Counted from the first letter of the stretch, positions 32,166 to 43,088 are shown. The stretch is 64,000 nucleotides of DNA from Blastomussa wellsi (GCA_947652115.1 OX393561.1:37825423-37889422), one strand, 5' to 3'. Numbers and translations are program-made. The notes: a model not told the origin generated them from the letters alone.

Positions 32166-33366
32166 ATGGCTTCATCCGTACAGAAATCTCAAGACTGTGG
32201 CGAGCTGCATCCATCTGGTAGCAAATTAAGAGTCACGATTCTAGCATCGGAATGGGGGTCAAGTAAAGGCGGGCTGTCAACTATAAACAGGCAATTAGCC
32301 ATACAGCTGGCTAAATACTCGGATGTGGAAATAACTTTCTTTTTACCACAATGCTGCGCAGAGGACAAGGCAGCGGCCCTTGATCACAACATTAAAATTG
32401 TTGAAGCAACAAGTTGGCCGGACTATGAGGAACTTGAGTGGCTCAGGTTTGCGCCAGATAATTTGCAGATTGATGTGGTTGTTGGCCATGGAGTGAAGCT
32501 TGGGCGCCCGGCACAAGTTATAAAGAAATCTCACAAATGTAAATGGGTTCAAGTTGTCCACACCGACCCAGAGGAACTAGGAATGTACAAGTCATACCAA
32601 CGTCCGATTTCAACGGGCGAAAAGAAGCACAAAACCGAAGTAGAACTTTGTGAAAAGGCTGACCTTGTCGTAGGAGTTGGGCCTAAGTTGAGCGAGGCCA
32701 TTCGCTCATATCTTCGTTGGTGTAAAAAGGATCAAGCCGTTCATGACCTCACCCCTGGGTTATTTGATGAATTTGTGAACATTGAGCACGCTGCTGAAGA
32801 CGGCAAACGGTGTGGTGTTTTAGTGTTTGGCCGAGGAGATGCTGAAGATTTTCAGCTGAAAGGTTTTGACATTGCAGGCAAAGCAGTTGCTCAGTTGAAA
32901 GACGCTCACCTTGTTTTTGTTGGTGCCCCTGAAGGAAAGCACGAGGACATAGCGAAGCGTCTACTCGAGTGCGGTATCCCTGCTAACCGCCTGGCAGTAA
33001 GAAGCTTCGTGCAAAGCCGAGAGGAGTTGAAGAGATTGTTCTGCGAAGTGGATCTTGTACTTATGCCTTCCAGAACAGAAGGATTTGGCTTGACGGGTCT
33101 AGAAGCCTTATCAGCTGGTCTCCCTGTGCTTGTTAGCAAGAACTCAGGATTTGGAGAAGCCCTACATAAGGTACCGTTTGGTTCGTCATCTGTAATTGAT
33201 TCCGAGGATGCCAAGGGATGGGCGGAGGCAATCAAGGAAGTCTGGAACAAAGACAGAGAGACACGACTTCAGGAAGCTGAAGTGTTACGTTGTAACTACG
33301 AGAAGAAATACAGCTGGGCTAAACAAAGTCAAGATCTTGTTGCCAAGATGATCAGCGTCACTAATG
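32166..33366 (+). other. NLR exon 1: GT4 glycosyltransferase domain
   Basis: A complete GT-B fold in one exon. The N-terminal loop GGLSTINRQ (residues 35-43) is the usual donor/acceptor loop after the first strand. The C-terminal half has LVFGRGDAEDFQLKGFD and the EGFGLTGLE motif (E305 to E313), the E-x7-E signature of retaining GT4 enzymes. Length and motifs suggest an active nucleotide-sugar enzyme; the substrate is unknown. The donor at 33367 (GTATGA) gives phase 1, matching the next exon. If not spliced, the frame stops at 33380. Confidence 0.85.
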
Positions 33367-36300
33367 GTATGAATCATTAAGTGATAAGTTTGTAGATCTT
33401 TTTTTGATTTATAGGTAAAAATAAACAAATGTTTTATCAGGTGTAAACAGTGATAAAAACAGGTGAACATGCAAACTCTCCAGCTGGTATGTCTTAAGAA
33501 AAGAAGAGTTATCCATAATCAATGTAAACAAAGCTTTTCTTTCGCCCGTAACGTTTCAAGCACCGGTTAAGGGGTTGTGAACCTTTGTCCTTGAAGGGTA
33601 AAAATAAAATTGTCATGATAATTACAGTAAATCAAAAATAATGACACGGCAATACCAAGCTCCACTGGATTTTGTGTCATGTTGATGTACTCTCTGGTGG
33701 AAAATTAACAAGCAGTATATTATGGCAAACAAATAAGCCTTGTATATAACCTTCTGCAGATTGCCAAAGTTCATCTCAGAGAAAAGACGGATCAACAGTT
33801 TCATCTACCAGCCAGCGTACACAAAGGATGACTTGTGAGCAGCATGGAGGTACTGCATGGCGAGCATATGTGGTGTTGTGAAATTAGGAAAATTACAATA
33901 TCCAGTAGTACTATTTTGTCCAAACTTTGTTCTAATTTCATGCAACTTTCATTTACTTGTTATTCAATTTTTCTTCAGTTGTGAACTACACTAAATAAAA
34001 ATTTTTAACCCTGAGAGAAATAGGTTATCCATTGCTCAAATAACCAATTAGATAAGATCGTTATGACTATAATAATTTTGTTTTCTTTCAGCTATGAGCA
34101 TTATTCATGGTCTGCATCAACTGCAAAGTGATCCACACAAGTTTAACAAGAGAACTGACCTATCGGAAGATCTGCAAAAGATTGCTGCAGACAAGGGGTT
34201 CATCATCAGTGACAATCCAGCCTCAGGAAACTGTATGTTCTACGCATTGTCTGAGCAACTGCAAAGCGTAAAAGGAATCCAAATTTCAGATCAAGAACTG
34301 CGAAAAAAATTAGTCGAGTTCCTCGCGAAATACCCCAACCTGGTAAGTCAATGGTCAATAGCAGTGACTCTGTTGTACAACAATGACAAAACAGGGGCGT
34401 ACCTGCCTTTAAGCAAATAAGCACTGGCTTACAAGTGATTCGGACGGTATGATATATATTTTTCAAAAAGTATTAAGACGGAATCCGTTAAGACTTCGAG
34501 TATTTATTGGACAAAGTTATGTACCAAAATTATTTACACCTTATTGCAAGCTTTTGTGTTACTACATCAAATATATCATCAAGAGAAATCTTTTCTAACA
34601 GCACCAAACATCGAGAACAAATTTCGAAGTTCCACTGAATTCCACTGATTCGCTTAAAAGATGTGAGATTTTTCCTATAGCTTGCGAGCTTTGAAATTCA
34701 TTTATACCTTATTGCAAACTTTTGAGTTACTGCTTCGAATATCTTATCAAAAGAATTCATTTTCTCGGTCTCTGATAAGAAATTATTGTCCGTGTTATCA
34801 CAAATAATTACTTACATTTGTACCTTTTTTAAGGGTAAAAAACAACGCAATATGATTTAAATTATTCCGGTACTCGATTTTTGTCCAACTTAATATTACT
34901 CAACTTCCTGATGGATTCCGTCTTAAAACGATTCGCAAAACTCGTCTGTTCGCCTCACCAGTACTTGTTGAAAGGCGTGTTAACAAGAGCATTACTCGAC
35001 CAAAACTCGGAACTAAATGACAGGCTTCTGTCACAAGAGAATCGCTTCTCATCCAAGGTGAAAACAGAGCGACTCGCAGCACTCGCCCTGATGCATGCTT
35101 ACAGAGAGATACCCATTGATGTTGAAGCCGTGATTCGCCAAAAAGAACAGACGGCTAGCTTTCGGATTTCTTTGAGTTCCAGTAAGATTTCAGATATGTT
35201 TGCAACTAATATGTTGCTAGTCAGGTCATTTACGTTGTTGTTGTTGACCACAACCACAACTGGCTGCATTTTTTTAAATATTCCATTATTTCTTGTTCAA
35301 TATGGAATCCTGCCATTCAGATTACATCTCAGAGTACTTGAATTTTCAGAATTTTCCGGGAGGGCATGTCCCCGGACCCCCCTAGCATTTTGCGCCTTGG
35401 GCTAACGCCCCCATATTGTATCTTCCCTCAATATGCTCCACCAAGGCTTACAAACAAAATATGCCTAGGAACGCCCCTGCAAAACAGTAACTCACTCGCT
35501 CTTGGTACACTTGGGCTCATAAGGCCATAGAAACAGCGATTGGAGAAACTACCTTAACATGTTAATGACTAATAGTACGAATAGGTTCTTCGTCTTACCC
35601 ATTGAAATGTTCTGATTTTACTTGAGCGCTAGAAATTGTTTAATTAGGGGAGCGTAGAATGAATTGAAAAAATGCGAGAAAATAATGAGCTAGAGTACAA
35701 GATCTAGAAGATCAGACAACTGCTTTGCTTCAGTATCTCATGAAGGCGGATTGAGCTGATTGTCGTTATAACAATTATAAGCCAGTGTAGTAAATGCATT
35801 ACATTGTCAGCCAACTCTGTGGCATATTCAGTTAATTTCGATTAACATTTCTCTTTACAAAGCCCGATGGAACAGATCTGTTCAAATTTGTCCATGGATA
35901 TCCCTCCTGGGCAGATTACGTAAGAAGCATGGGAAAAGATGGCACGTGGGGCGATCATTTGATTCTCCGTGCTGCTGCAAACTGCTACAAAACTAGCATT
36001 CGTATTATCAGCAGTCTTGACTGTGATGTAATCATCACTCCAGATCATCTGACGGTCGACAACACTAACCCGCTTGTGCTGGGACACATTCACGAGAAAC
36101 ACTACGTTAGTCTTCAACCAAGACAAGGTAACTGTAGAGAATTAGTGTGCTCCATGCGCTGAGCTCCCAACGGCCATTTGTTGAACCCAAAATTCAGATC
36201 TCACCGGCGACCACACCGCTCATGATCTATTCACGCAGAGTCATTTAACATGACCGGCCCGATAATATCGACAAAAAACGTTCTGTGAAGACCTTTACAA

Positions 36301-39300
36301 CTGTCATGTATTGATGAACAGACTCAGAAGCGAGTGACGTCGATTGTTTCCTAATTTGCACATTTTGAGGCTAATGTCTTTAGAATATTCGGGGGCTTTC
36401 TTCGGTGAAGTTGCTACAAGTGAGCGGCTAAGGAGGCTCTGTCGAAAAAGGAAACCCCACAGGGTGCCAGAGGGTTTTTTTTGGTTTCGCCGCCCATTGC
36501 TCAATCCCAGGGATATCTGCCGGTAGTTGTGTGATCGCCGTGGTGAGGCTAGTCCTGAAAAAACATTTAGTGATGGAGATACTGCTCAGGTTGTTAAAAC
36601 GTCGTCACCTCGGACAATCACCTCGCCAGAAGGACCACACCAGAATATATCACAAACGTGTAGCATTATCAGTGCTGTACTGTATGTATAGGATGCCAAA
36701 ATCTGAGGTATCATGATCAGCCTTTTTGGATCATATGCATAACATGATAACATTATATAACAGCCTAGGAAAGTAGAATACAATGCTTTAACTCACTGGG
36801 TCTCTTATTTATGAAATGTTTTAGGTGCTGCTCTTAAAATTACCTCCACCAAAGAGCAATCCAATTATGGTAGGTTGTGTCAACTTCTGGTCACAATAGG
36901 CTCAACAGTACTGAGAGAAACATTTGACAGAATACTTCCACCACAAAACCTTCAGAAACATTTGAAAGGATATCAAGTACACGCCACACTACAGGCACTT
37001 CGAAAGCAAGGAATCCTCAATTCTAAACAGTGGGACCAACTGTATCCTGCTGCTGCCTCGTCGGTGTCATCCAAGGACTTTGACCCCACACTCCTGATGG
37101 TTCTGCTGAGAACAGTGTGTGAGTTGTCTCCTCCAGCAGCTGGCTGGGACGCACCTCCCCTTGCAGCAGACACCAGTCATGAGGCTGACATTGCCCGTTT
37201 GAGGTATTGTATGAATACTGTGTCTAGCCATGCAGGCAAAGCCTCTATTAGTAACGCAGTATTTATGAACTACTGGGAGAACATCAAGGAAATGCTGGTG
37301 AGACTAGGAGGAGCTGGTTTTACAGACGCCGTGGATGAAATGAAGAATCAGAACATAGAATCTCTCACCGAGGAACACTACAAGGAGCTTCTCAAGCAGT
37401 GGAAGAATAACGAGAACTGCCTCAAGGACAAGATGAATGAACTGGGTAGTGTAACGGAAGCATCTGGAAATGAAGGTGAATTTTGAGTTTTGACAACAGT
37501 TAGACATTACGGACTTACCAGAACCCCTATAAAGCGACAATCTAGTGAGGAGTTGGTTTAACCTTGTAATCACACAGCATGTGAAAAGAGTAGAACTTAA
37601 ACGTACTGTTGGCCAAGCAATGCAATTTTAACGGTTCTCTGTTTTTCATAAGCATATTTGCATTTTGCAAAAGCATAAATTTAAGCTTTAAAGCTAGCAG
37701 GTAATTCACATTTGCAACTATGTTCACCGACGTTTCGGCAGTGTTTCCTTCTTCAGGGTGGCATCCTGAAAGTAGAGCTCGTTATTTGACGTCGTATGCA
37801 AATAAAGTTTTTGGCAATCTTCAACGCTATTAAGTTCGGTTTATGTTCGTTATTTGCCATCGTATGCAAATAATGCAAAACTGTGATTGCGTGCCAAGAT
37901 GTCGCAAGGATGAGAAATCGCGGTTGATCCCGAGAAGCCAGGGCAAGGGTTTTAAACGTGAAAATAAATCTCATCTCCTCGTGCTGTATGAGATCCCTCT
38001 GTTTCAGTCCCGCTTTCAACACTGCAACATGTATGTCTTCCATTGAATGACTGGGGCCATTGAAATGCTGCGCCATAGGCAAATCCCCCTTATTGCGGAG
38101 CACATCGATCAAGGCGGTGTTCTCTGAATCTGTCTGATAACACCACCTAGATGTGCTACACAATAAGGGGGATTTGCCTGTGGCGCATCATTTCAACCGC
38201 GATTTCTCATCCTTATGATCGAGCACAGACACATCTTGGCACGCACTCACATTTTTGTATTATTTGCATACGACGGCAAATAACGAACATAAACCGAACG
38301 TAATAGCGTTGAAGAATACCGAAAGCTTTCGTATTAGTCTGGCAATTTTCAAAGAAAACTGATACAAATATTTTCTCTATCTAAAAGGAAGCGTGCTAAA
38401 CGTTTTGATATATTTTTCAGATGTATCCTCAGGTCCGCCCGATGTCATAGAAAGGATTCGCCAGCTCTACAAAACCCGCGAAGAACGGCTCATGCCAGTT
38501 CCTTGGTGTGACGATTTCAGCTTTCATTTGAATGATATCTTCACTAGGCTTAGGATTGTTAACAAAGACAAAACAAGAGGAGCATTAACTGAAGAAATTA
38601 CTAATATGACAGCTATCTTCAAAGCACATGAAAGATGCCAGAAGCCACGGACTGTGCTGATTGAAGGAGATCCTGGTATGGGAAAGACAACCTACTGTCA
38701 AAAGCTGGCGTATGACTGGGCAAATAGACAGGAAGAATGGGACGAGTCTTTTCCCGAGATTGATCTGCTGCTGCTGCTTAGATGTCATGATATCAAATCT
38801 GGCATTTGGGAAGCTATTGATGAGCAAATTCTACCTGAAGATATTGACGAAGAAACCAAAGAAAACTTTTTCAAATTCATTCGTGAAAATCAGTCCAGAA
38901 TTTTGTTAGTGCTTGATGGATTAGATGAAGCTGACCCTAGTAAACTACCCATGTACATTAAGCTTGCCGAAAGTAGTGTTCTTCCTAAATGCCACATTGT
39001 TTTTACATCTCGCCATGAGACTGGAGAGAAAGTAAGGAGGTACTGTGACACTCTGTGGGAAATTGTAGGATTTACGGATGATGACGCAACTGATTTCATT
39101 GCTAAGTACTTCAAGGACATGGAAGTTTTGGCTGACAGACTTCTAGAAGAACTGTCTTCTCGGTTTGGATCAGGCGATTTGCGCGAACTGACTTCAAATC
39201 CTTTGAACACAGCTTTACTCTGTGTCCTTTGGGAGGATTTCGAGGGTGGTCTTCCGACGAGCAGGACTCAATTGTATATTGAGATAGTACTCTGTGTTTT

Positions 39301-41248
39301 AAGAAGATATGAAAAAAAGACAGGTTTGTCGAGAAACAACAAACACCTAATGAAAGTTTACGAAGAAGAATTAGTACATCTGGGGTTTATGGCGTTTACG
39401 TCTCTGCAAAAGGGAGAGCTATATATCGAAGAAAGCGAATTTGGAAATGTAACTGCTTTAATCAAGTTTGGATTTCTGTCAGTTCAAGTTTCAGGTAGTA
39501 GAAGAAAACCATCTCTGCGTTGTGGATTTCTTCACAAGAGCTTTCAAGAATTCTTCGCTGGTTTCTATCTCGCTACTAAGATTCTCAGCGGAGAAACTGG
39601 TCTGAACACAGTAGTGACTGATAATAGATATTTAGATGAACTTAAACAGGTGTTCTTGTTCATGAGTGGAATTGTTGTATCAGAGTGCGAAGAAACTGCA
39701 GTGCGTCTTGTGGAAAGTATCACAGAACATATTAATTGCCTCGGCTGCCGAAATTATGAAGTTGCAAGCCTCAATGCCGATTTAGCGTTTGACTGTATAA
39801 GGGAGTGTATAACCTATAAGAAAACCCTTAAGTCCCAACTGGTGTGCACATTTGGTTCCAACTTTGAGTTAGAAACATTCCGATTTCAATCGCATAGCTC
39901 TTCCACTGAGTTATTCCCTGAGGCCCTTATAATGAACAATAAATTGACTAAGTTGAGTTGGATTATATCCACCCCCTTTACTGTCCTTCCAGACCCTTAT
40001 GCTCGTTCTCTCTCTCATGCTCTTTCACTGAATACCACATTGACTCATTTGGATTTGAGAGGGACCTGGATTGATGTTTCTGGTGCTTCTTCTCTCCCTC
40101 ATGCTCTTTCAGTGAATACCGCATTGACTCATTTGTACTTGTCAGCAAACATGATTGGTGATTCTGGTGCTTGTTCTCTCTCTCATGCTCTTTCAGTGAA
40201 TACCGCATTGACTCATTTGGATTTGGAAGGAAACAACATTGGTGATTCTGGTGCTTCTTCTCTCTCTCATGCTCTTTCAGTGAATACCGCATTGACTCAT
40301 TTGGATTTGACAGGAAACAAGATTGGTGATTCTGGTGCTTGTTCTCTCTCTCGTGCTCTTTCAGTGAATACCGCATTGACTCATTTGGAATTGGAAGGAA
40401 ACAAGATTGGTGATTCTGGTGCTTGTTCTCTCTCTCGTGCTCTTTCAGTGAATACCGCATTGACTCATTTGGATTTAGAAGGAAACAAGATTGGTGATTC
40501 TGGTGCTTGTTCTCTCTCTCATGCTCTTTCAGCGAATACCGCATTGACTCATTTGGATTTGGAAGGAAACAAGATTGGTGATTCTGGTGCTTGTTCTCTC
40601 TCTCATGCTCTTTCAGTGAATACCGCATTGACTCATTTGGATTTGGAAGGAAACAAGATTGGTGATTCTGGTGCTGGTTCTCTCTCTGATGCTCTTTCGG
40701 TGAATACCGCATTGACTCATTTGGATTTGACAGGAAACAAGATTGGTGATTCTGGTGCTTCTTCTTTCTCTCATGCTCTTTCAGTGAATACCACATTGAC
40801 TCATTTGGATTTGAGTGGGAACGTGATTGGTGATTCTGGTGCTGGTTCTCTCTCTGATGCTCTTTCAGTGAATACCGCATTGACTCATTTGTATTTGTCA
40901 AGAAACAAGATTGGTCATTCTGGTGCTGGTTCTCTCTCTCATGCTCTTTCAGTGAATACCGCATTGACTCTTTTGGATTTGAGAGGGAACGTGATTGGTG
41001 ATTCTGGTGCTGGTTCTCTCTCTGATGCTTTTTCAGTGAATACCACATTGACTCTTTTGGCTTTGAGAGGGAACGTGATTGGTGATTCTTGTCCTTGTTC
41101 TCTCTCTCATGCTCTTTCAGTGAATACCGCATTGAATCATTTGAATTTGAGTTGGAACGACATTGATGATTTTGTTGCTGGTTCTCTCTCTGGTGCTCTT
41201 ACATTGGATAGTTTTGGATTCCGCCTTGACCCATTTGAATTTGACTGA
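32166..41248 (+). CDS. NLR-type receptor: GT4 glycosyltransferase - OTU - HEPN(DZIP3) - NACHT - LRR, 1,731 aa
   Basis: Five exons join in frame: 32166-33366, 34092-34342, 35863-36127, 36825-37475, 38421-41248 (5,196 nt, no internal stop). The start ATG sits in GCCATGG. Domain order: a GT4 glycosyltransferase (about residues 21-395); an OTU cysteine protease (about 402-572); a DZIP3-type HEPN domain (about 580-770); a NACHT NTPase with Walker A GDPGMGKT at 872-879 and Walker B LDGLDEAD at 954-961; and 14 leucine-rich repeats of 28 residues (1323-1714). NACHT-LRR proteins are cytosolic sensors that oligomerise on ligand binding. The N-terminal enzymes are presumably effectors, which is inference. 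The introns hold a MITE, a hAT fragment and Penelope fragments. Joining five separate domain pieces in phase makes one gene far likelier than neighbours. Confidence 0.88.
34477..34926. mobile_element. MITE in NLR intron 2
   Basis: The ends TTAAGACGGAATCC and GGATTCCGTCTTAA are inverted, and similarity runs about 90 bp inward (TTGGACAAA...GTACC...AATTATTTA on both sides). The right half recurs downstream of the gene at 41418-41604. Confidence 0.65.
34985..35460 (+). pseudogene. hAT-like transposase C-terminal fragment
   Basis: The frame contains KTERLAALALMHAYREIPID, which resembles the C-terminal dimerisation end of hAT/ZMYM1-like transposases (ERLxxLALMxIxxxxxID). It is followed by a GCATGTCCCCGGACCCCCCT stretch of the kind seen after such elements. 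It is truncated on both sides inside the NLR intron. Confidence 0.5.
36825..37475 (+). other. NLR exon 4: DZIP3-type HEPN domain
   Basis: The stretches YGRLCQLLVTIGSTVLRETF, GILNSKQWDQLYP, FDPTLLMVLLRTVCEL and SSHAGKASISNAVFMNYWEN match the HEPN domain shared by DZIP3 and many invertebrate NLRs. In relatives an RN...H motif precedes the HAGKA-type segment; here the equivalent position reads MNTVSSH (702-708), so the usual arginine is a methionine. A role as an RNase or as an adaptor is open. Confidence 0.75.
37728..38330. pseudogene. Two Penelope-like GIY-YIG fragments, head to head, in NLR intron 4
   Basis: On the minus strand 37753-38160 encodes a GIY-YIG tail (PMAQHFNGPSHSMEDIHVAV, then EEMRFIFTFKTLA), with the CACCGACGTTTCGGCAG flank at 37727. 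From about 38161 the same sequence restarts in the opposite direction (AATAAGGGGGATTTGCC; TTTGCATACGACGGCAAATA), giving an inverted pair. The fragments are decayed. Confidence 0.6.
38421..41248 (+). other. NLR exon 5: NACHT NTPase and LRR
   Basis: The NACHT part has Walker A GDPGMGKT, then LLLLLRCHD, Walker B LLVLDGLDEAD, a sensor-like VFTSRHE, and a winged-helix region ending with the HKSFQEFFAGFYLA segment typical of NLRs. The acceptor TATTTTTCAG at 38411-38420 fixes the start. The ATG at 38393 belongs to the intron and is not the start. Confidence 0.88.
40019..41194 (+). repeat. 14 tandem 84-bp units encoding the leucine-rich repeats
   Basis: Each unit translates as ALSVNTALTHLDLxGNxIGD followed by SGAxSLSH, an RNase-inhibitor-type LRR of 28 residues. 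Most units differ at only a few bases. Variation concentrates at the residue after HLDL (E, T, S, R) and after GN (K, N, V). The run begins at GCT of residue 1323 and unit 14 ends at 41194. Confidence 0.92.
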
Positions 41249-41340
41249 GATTGGGATCAGTGATTCTCGTGCTTGTTGTCTCTCTTAAGCTCTTGAGGTG
41301 AACTCTTCATTAAGTGAACTCGTTTGGTTTTAAGTTGAAA
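41216..41340 (+). pseudogene. Out-of-frame remnant of further LRRs after the stop
   Basis: In another frame the sequence reads LTHLNLTEIGISDSRACCLS, a stop, then ALEVNSSLSEL, clearly a decayed LRR unit. The true frame ends at 41248, inside this remnant. A small indel near 41200-41220 probably moved the end of the gene. Confidence 0.7.
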
Positions 41341-41417
41341 GTGGGATTGGCGTGTACTCTCAGATGCACAAACAGGCAATAGCACCTGCAGTGTATTTTG
41401 CCTATAGCATGTGACCT

Positions 41418-41604
41418 TTAAAATTCATTTTCTCGGGCTCTGATACGAATTTATTGTCGGTGTTATCACGAATAATTACTTACATCTGTACCTTTTATTA
41501 AGGGTAAAAAATAACGCAATATGATTTAAATTATTCTGGTACTCGATTTTTGTCCAACTTAAATAAATATTACTCAACTTCCTGATGGATTCCGTCTTAA
41601 GACT
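41418..41604 (+). repeat. Direct repeat of the right half of the NLR-intron MITE
   Basis: Matches 34740-34926 closely, from AATTCATTTTCTCGG to GATGGATTCCGTCTTAA. AATAAA words at 41562 and 41627 could serve as the NLR polyadenylation signal; both are unproven. Confidence 0.7.
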
Positions 41605-41687
41605 TTTCACGGTCCCCGAGAAATGCAATAAAAGGCAAATAGGCCTCAGGGAAGGTTGGTGCTCATTTACAGCAGCGGTATTTAGGG

Positions 41688-41975
41688 TCAGGAATGCAAA
41701 AATTTCATGAATAAACATTTCTGCCGGTTGTTTACGTGACTCTCTAGAACTTCCACATAATTAGAATGGATATCATGTCCCTTCGTCTCTGCATGTTGTT
41801 TAATTGCTGAGTCGTTGTTTCTTGTTGTACTAGGGTTTCTGTTTTGCCCCTCGGGTGTGCCAAATCTTTTGCTGTCCTCAATGTACACAAAAGAGCACGA
41901 TTTCCATTTGGCTTTGAACGCAATTTCTCTCGCATGATTCTCGAGTGTCGACCGGTCGAAAAGCAGTGTTAACAT
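41688..41975 (-). pseudogene. Penelope-like GIY-YIG endonuclease fragment
   Basis: The minus-strand frame has SAIKQHAETKGHDI followed by EVLESHVNNRQKCLFMKFL, the conserved C-terminal half of a Penelope GIY-YIG domain. The continuation is frameshifted. No reverse transcriptase is nearby. Confidence 0.55.
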
Positions 41976-42029
41976 TCAGTCGAGTTTTAACAAGGCTACA
42001 AAATGAATATTCTTGTAGCTATAGTTAGC

Positions 42030-42107
42030 CATCTACTTAACAATTATTCCACGAGCGCGCGTTGGATGTGAGATGGTGGATAGCCCAAGAACCGATTTGG
42101 CTATAAC

Positions 42108-42141
<34 letters not shown>

Positions 42142-42152
42142 ATTTTATTAAA
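42030..42152. repeat. Inverted repeat AACAATTATTCCAC
   Basis: AATTATTCCACGAGCGCGCG plus TTGGATGTGAGATGGT is mirrored by ACCATCTCATATCCAACAAG plus GCGAGTGGAATAATT. The element at 50370-50470 has a related end (AACAATTATTCCATTCGC). Confidence 0.6.
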
Positions 42153-42500
42153 ACGACCCAAAATATTGTACAAACAGTGCGAAAATGCATTCTTTTACGC
42201 GTACCCCTACCATATTTGTAGGTCAATGGTATGTCTGTAAACCAATCAAAACTCTAGTTTTAATAATTGCGATTATATATAGTGTACAAGAATTTCAAAC
42301 CCTATTTTTAGAAAACTGATTTCAAAGAAATAGTACGGTATAAAATTAGAAATATCGTCTTGGAAATAGCAATTGCATATGTTTATCGTTTCTTCTATTA
42401 GAAAATGGCGTTATTTCCTTTAGTAATTTTCTCAGTGATCTCTTTCGTTTCGACACGCTCCGCGTAAAATATAACACTGAAACTTTTGCATGTAAACAAT

Positions 42501-42532
<32 letters not shown>

Positions 42533-43080
42533 GTAATATAATTTTATTTCATTTCATTTGTGCTTTACGGTGTCCCAATTATTATTATTATTATTATTAT
42601 TATTATTGCTGGCGAGCGTTAGCGAGGCAGCACACTATTCTTTTAAATAGGGCAAAAAATCCAAACTTTTTTCGGATGTAAGATTCGAAGCCTGCGTAGT
42701 AGACTATTATCCGGGACAATTGAAACGACAATCATGCGCACATCACTTGGCTGTCATAGAAGGCAAATACTCAGTACATGGAAATGTTCATTTCCATAAA
42801 TTGTGTATTTCAGTTACGAAGATACATGTACCGGGAAAAGCGGCACCAACTCTAAACTGCAGTGTTCTGACCAGCGAGATGTTTTTTTAAAGTCATTGCG
42901 TTACGCACTCATGAAATGATTATATTCGAAATGCGGGTGAAAGTGTTCACAGCTAGCCGTTTAAAAATGTCCCTTAGCCGTTCAGCCTTTTTCCTCCAGC
43001 TCTAACGCCAGCACTTACTTTCACATTGAAATCCCTAGTTATTATACCATTCTCTCCAGTTTTGAGGTGTTCTACTGGGT
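42153..43080. other. Intergenic, no gene seen
   Basis: AT-rich. A (TTA)n microsatellite lies at about 42582-42607. No recognisable coding sequence. Confidence 0.45.
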
Positions 43081-43088
43081 TTAGTTAG

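Larger units (their letters stand above)
34092..36127 (+). other. NLR exons 2-3: OTU deubiquitinase-type domain
   Basis: Exon 2 (34092-34342) carries ISDNPASGNCMFYALSEQL with the OTU aspartate (D441) and nucleophile cysteine (C448). Exon 3 (35863-36127) carries YVRSMGKDGTWGDHLILRAA and the terminal HEKHYVSL with the catalytic histidine (H564). All three OTU catalytic positions are present, so deubiquitinating activity is plausible. The 1.5-kb intron between them is full of repeats. Confidence 0.85.

Noticed and set aside
31969..32229. 86-codon frame before the NLR gene
   Set aside because: It overlaps the NLR start in another frame, contains a splice acceptor and resembles nothing.
34881..35405. 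174-codon frame as a complete gene
   Set aside because: Only about 40 residues resemble a hAT C-terminus; the remainder is translated repeat sequence in an NLR intron.
38393..38420. ATG upstream of the NACHT exon as a separate gene start
   Set aside because: It lies in the polypyrimidine part of the intron; the acceptor at 38420 joins the HEPN exon in the correct phase.
39978..41132. 384-codon open frame antisense to the LRR repeats
   Set aside because: It is an 84-bp-periodic mirror of the LRR units with no family resemblance; repetition keeps it open.
40019..41194. Regular repeats as a CRISPR-like array
   Set aside because: Units are contiguous, coding, and have no unique spacers.
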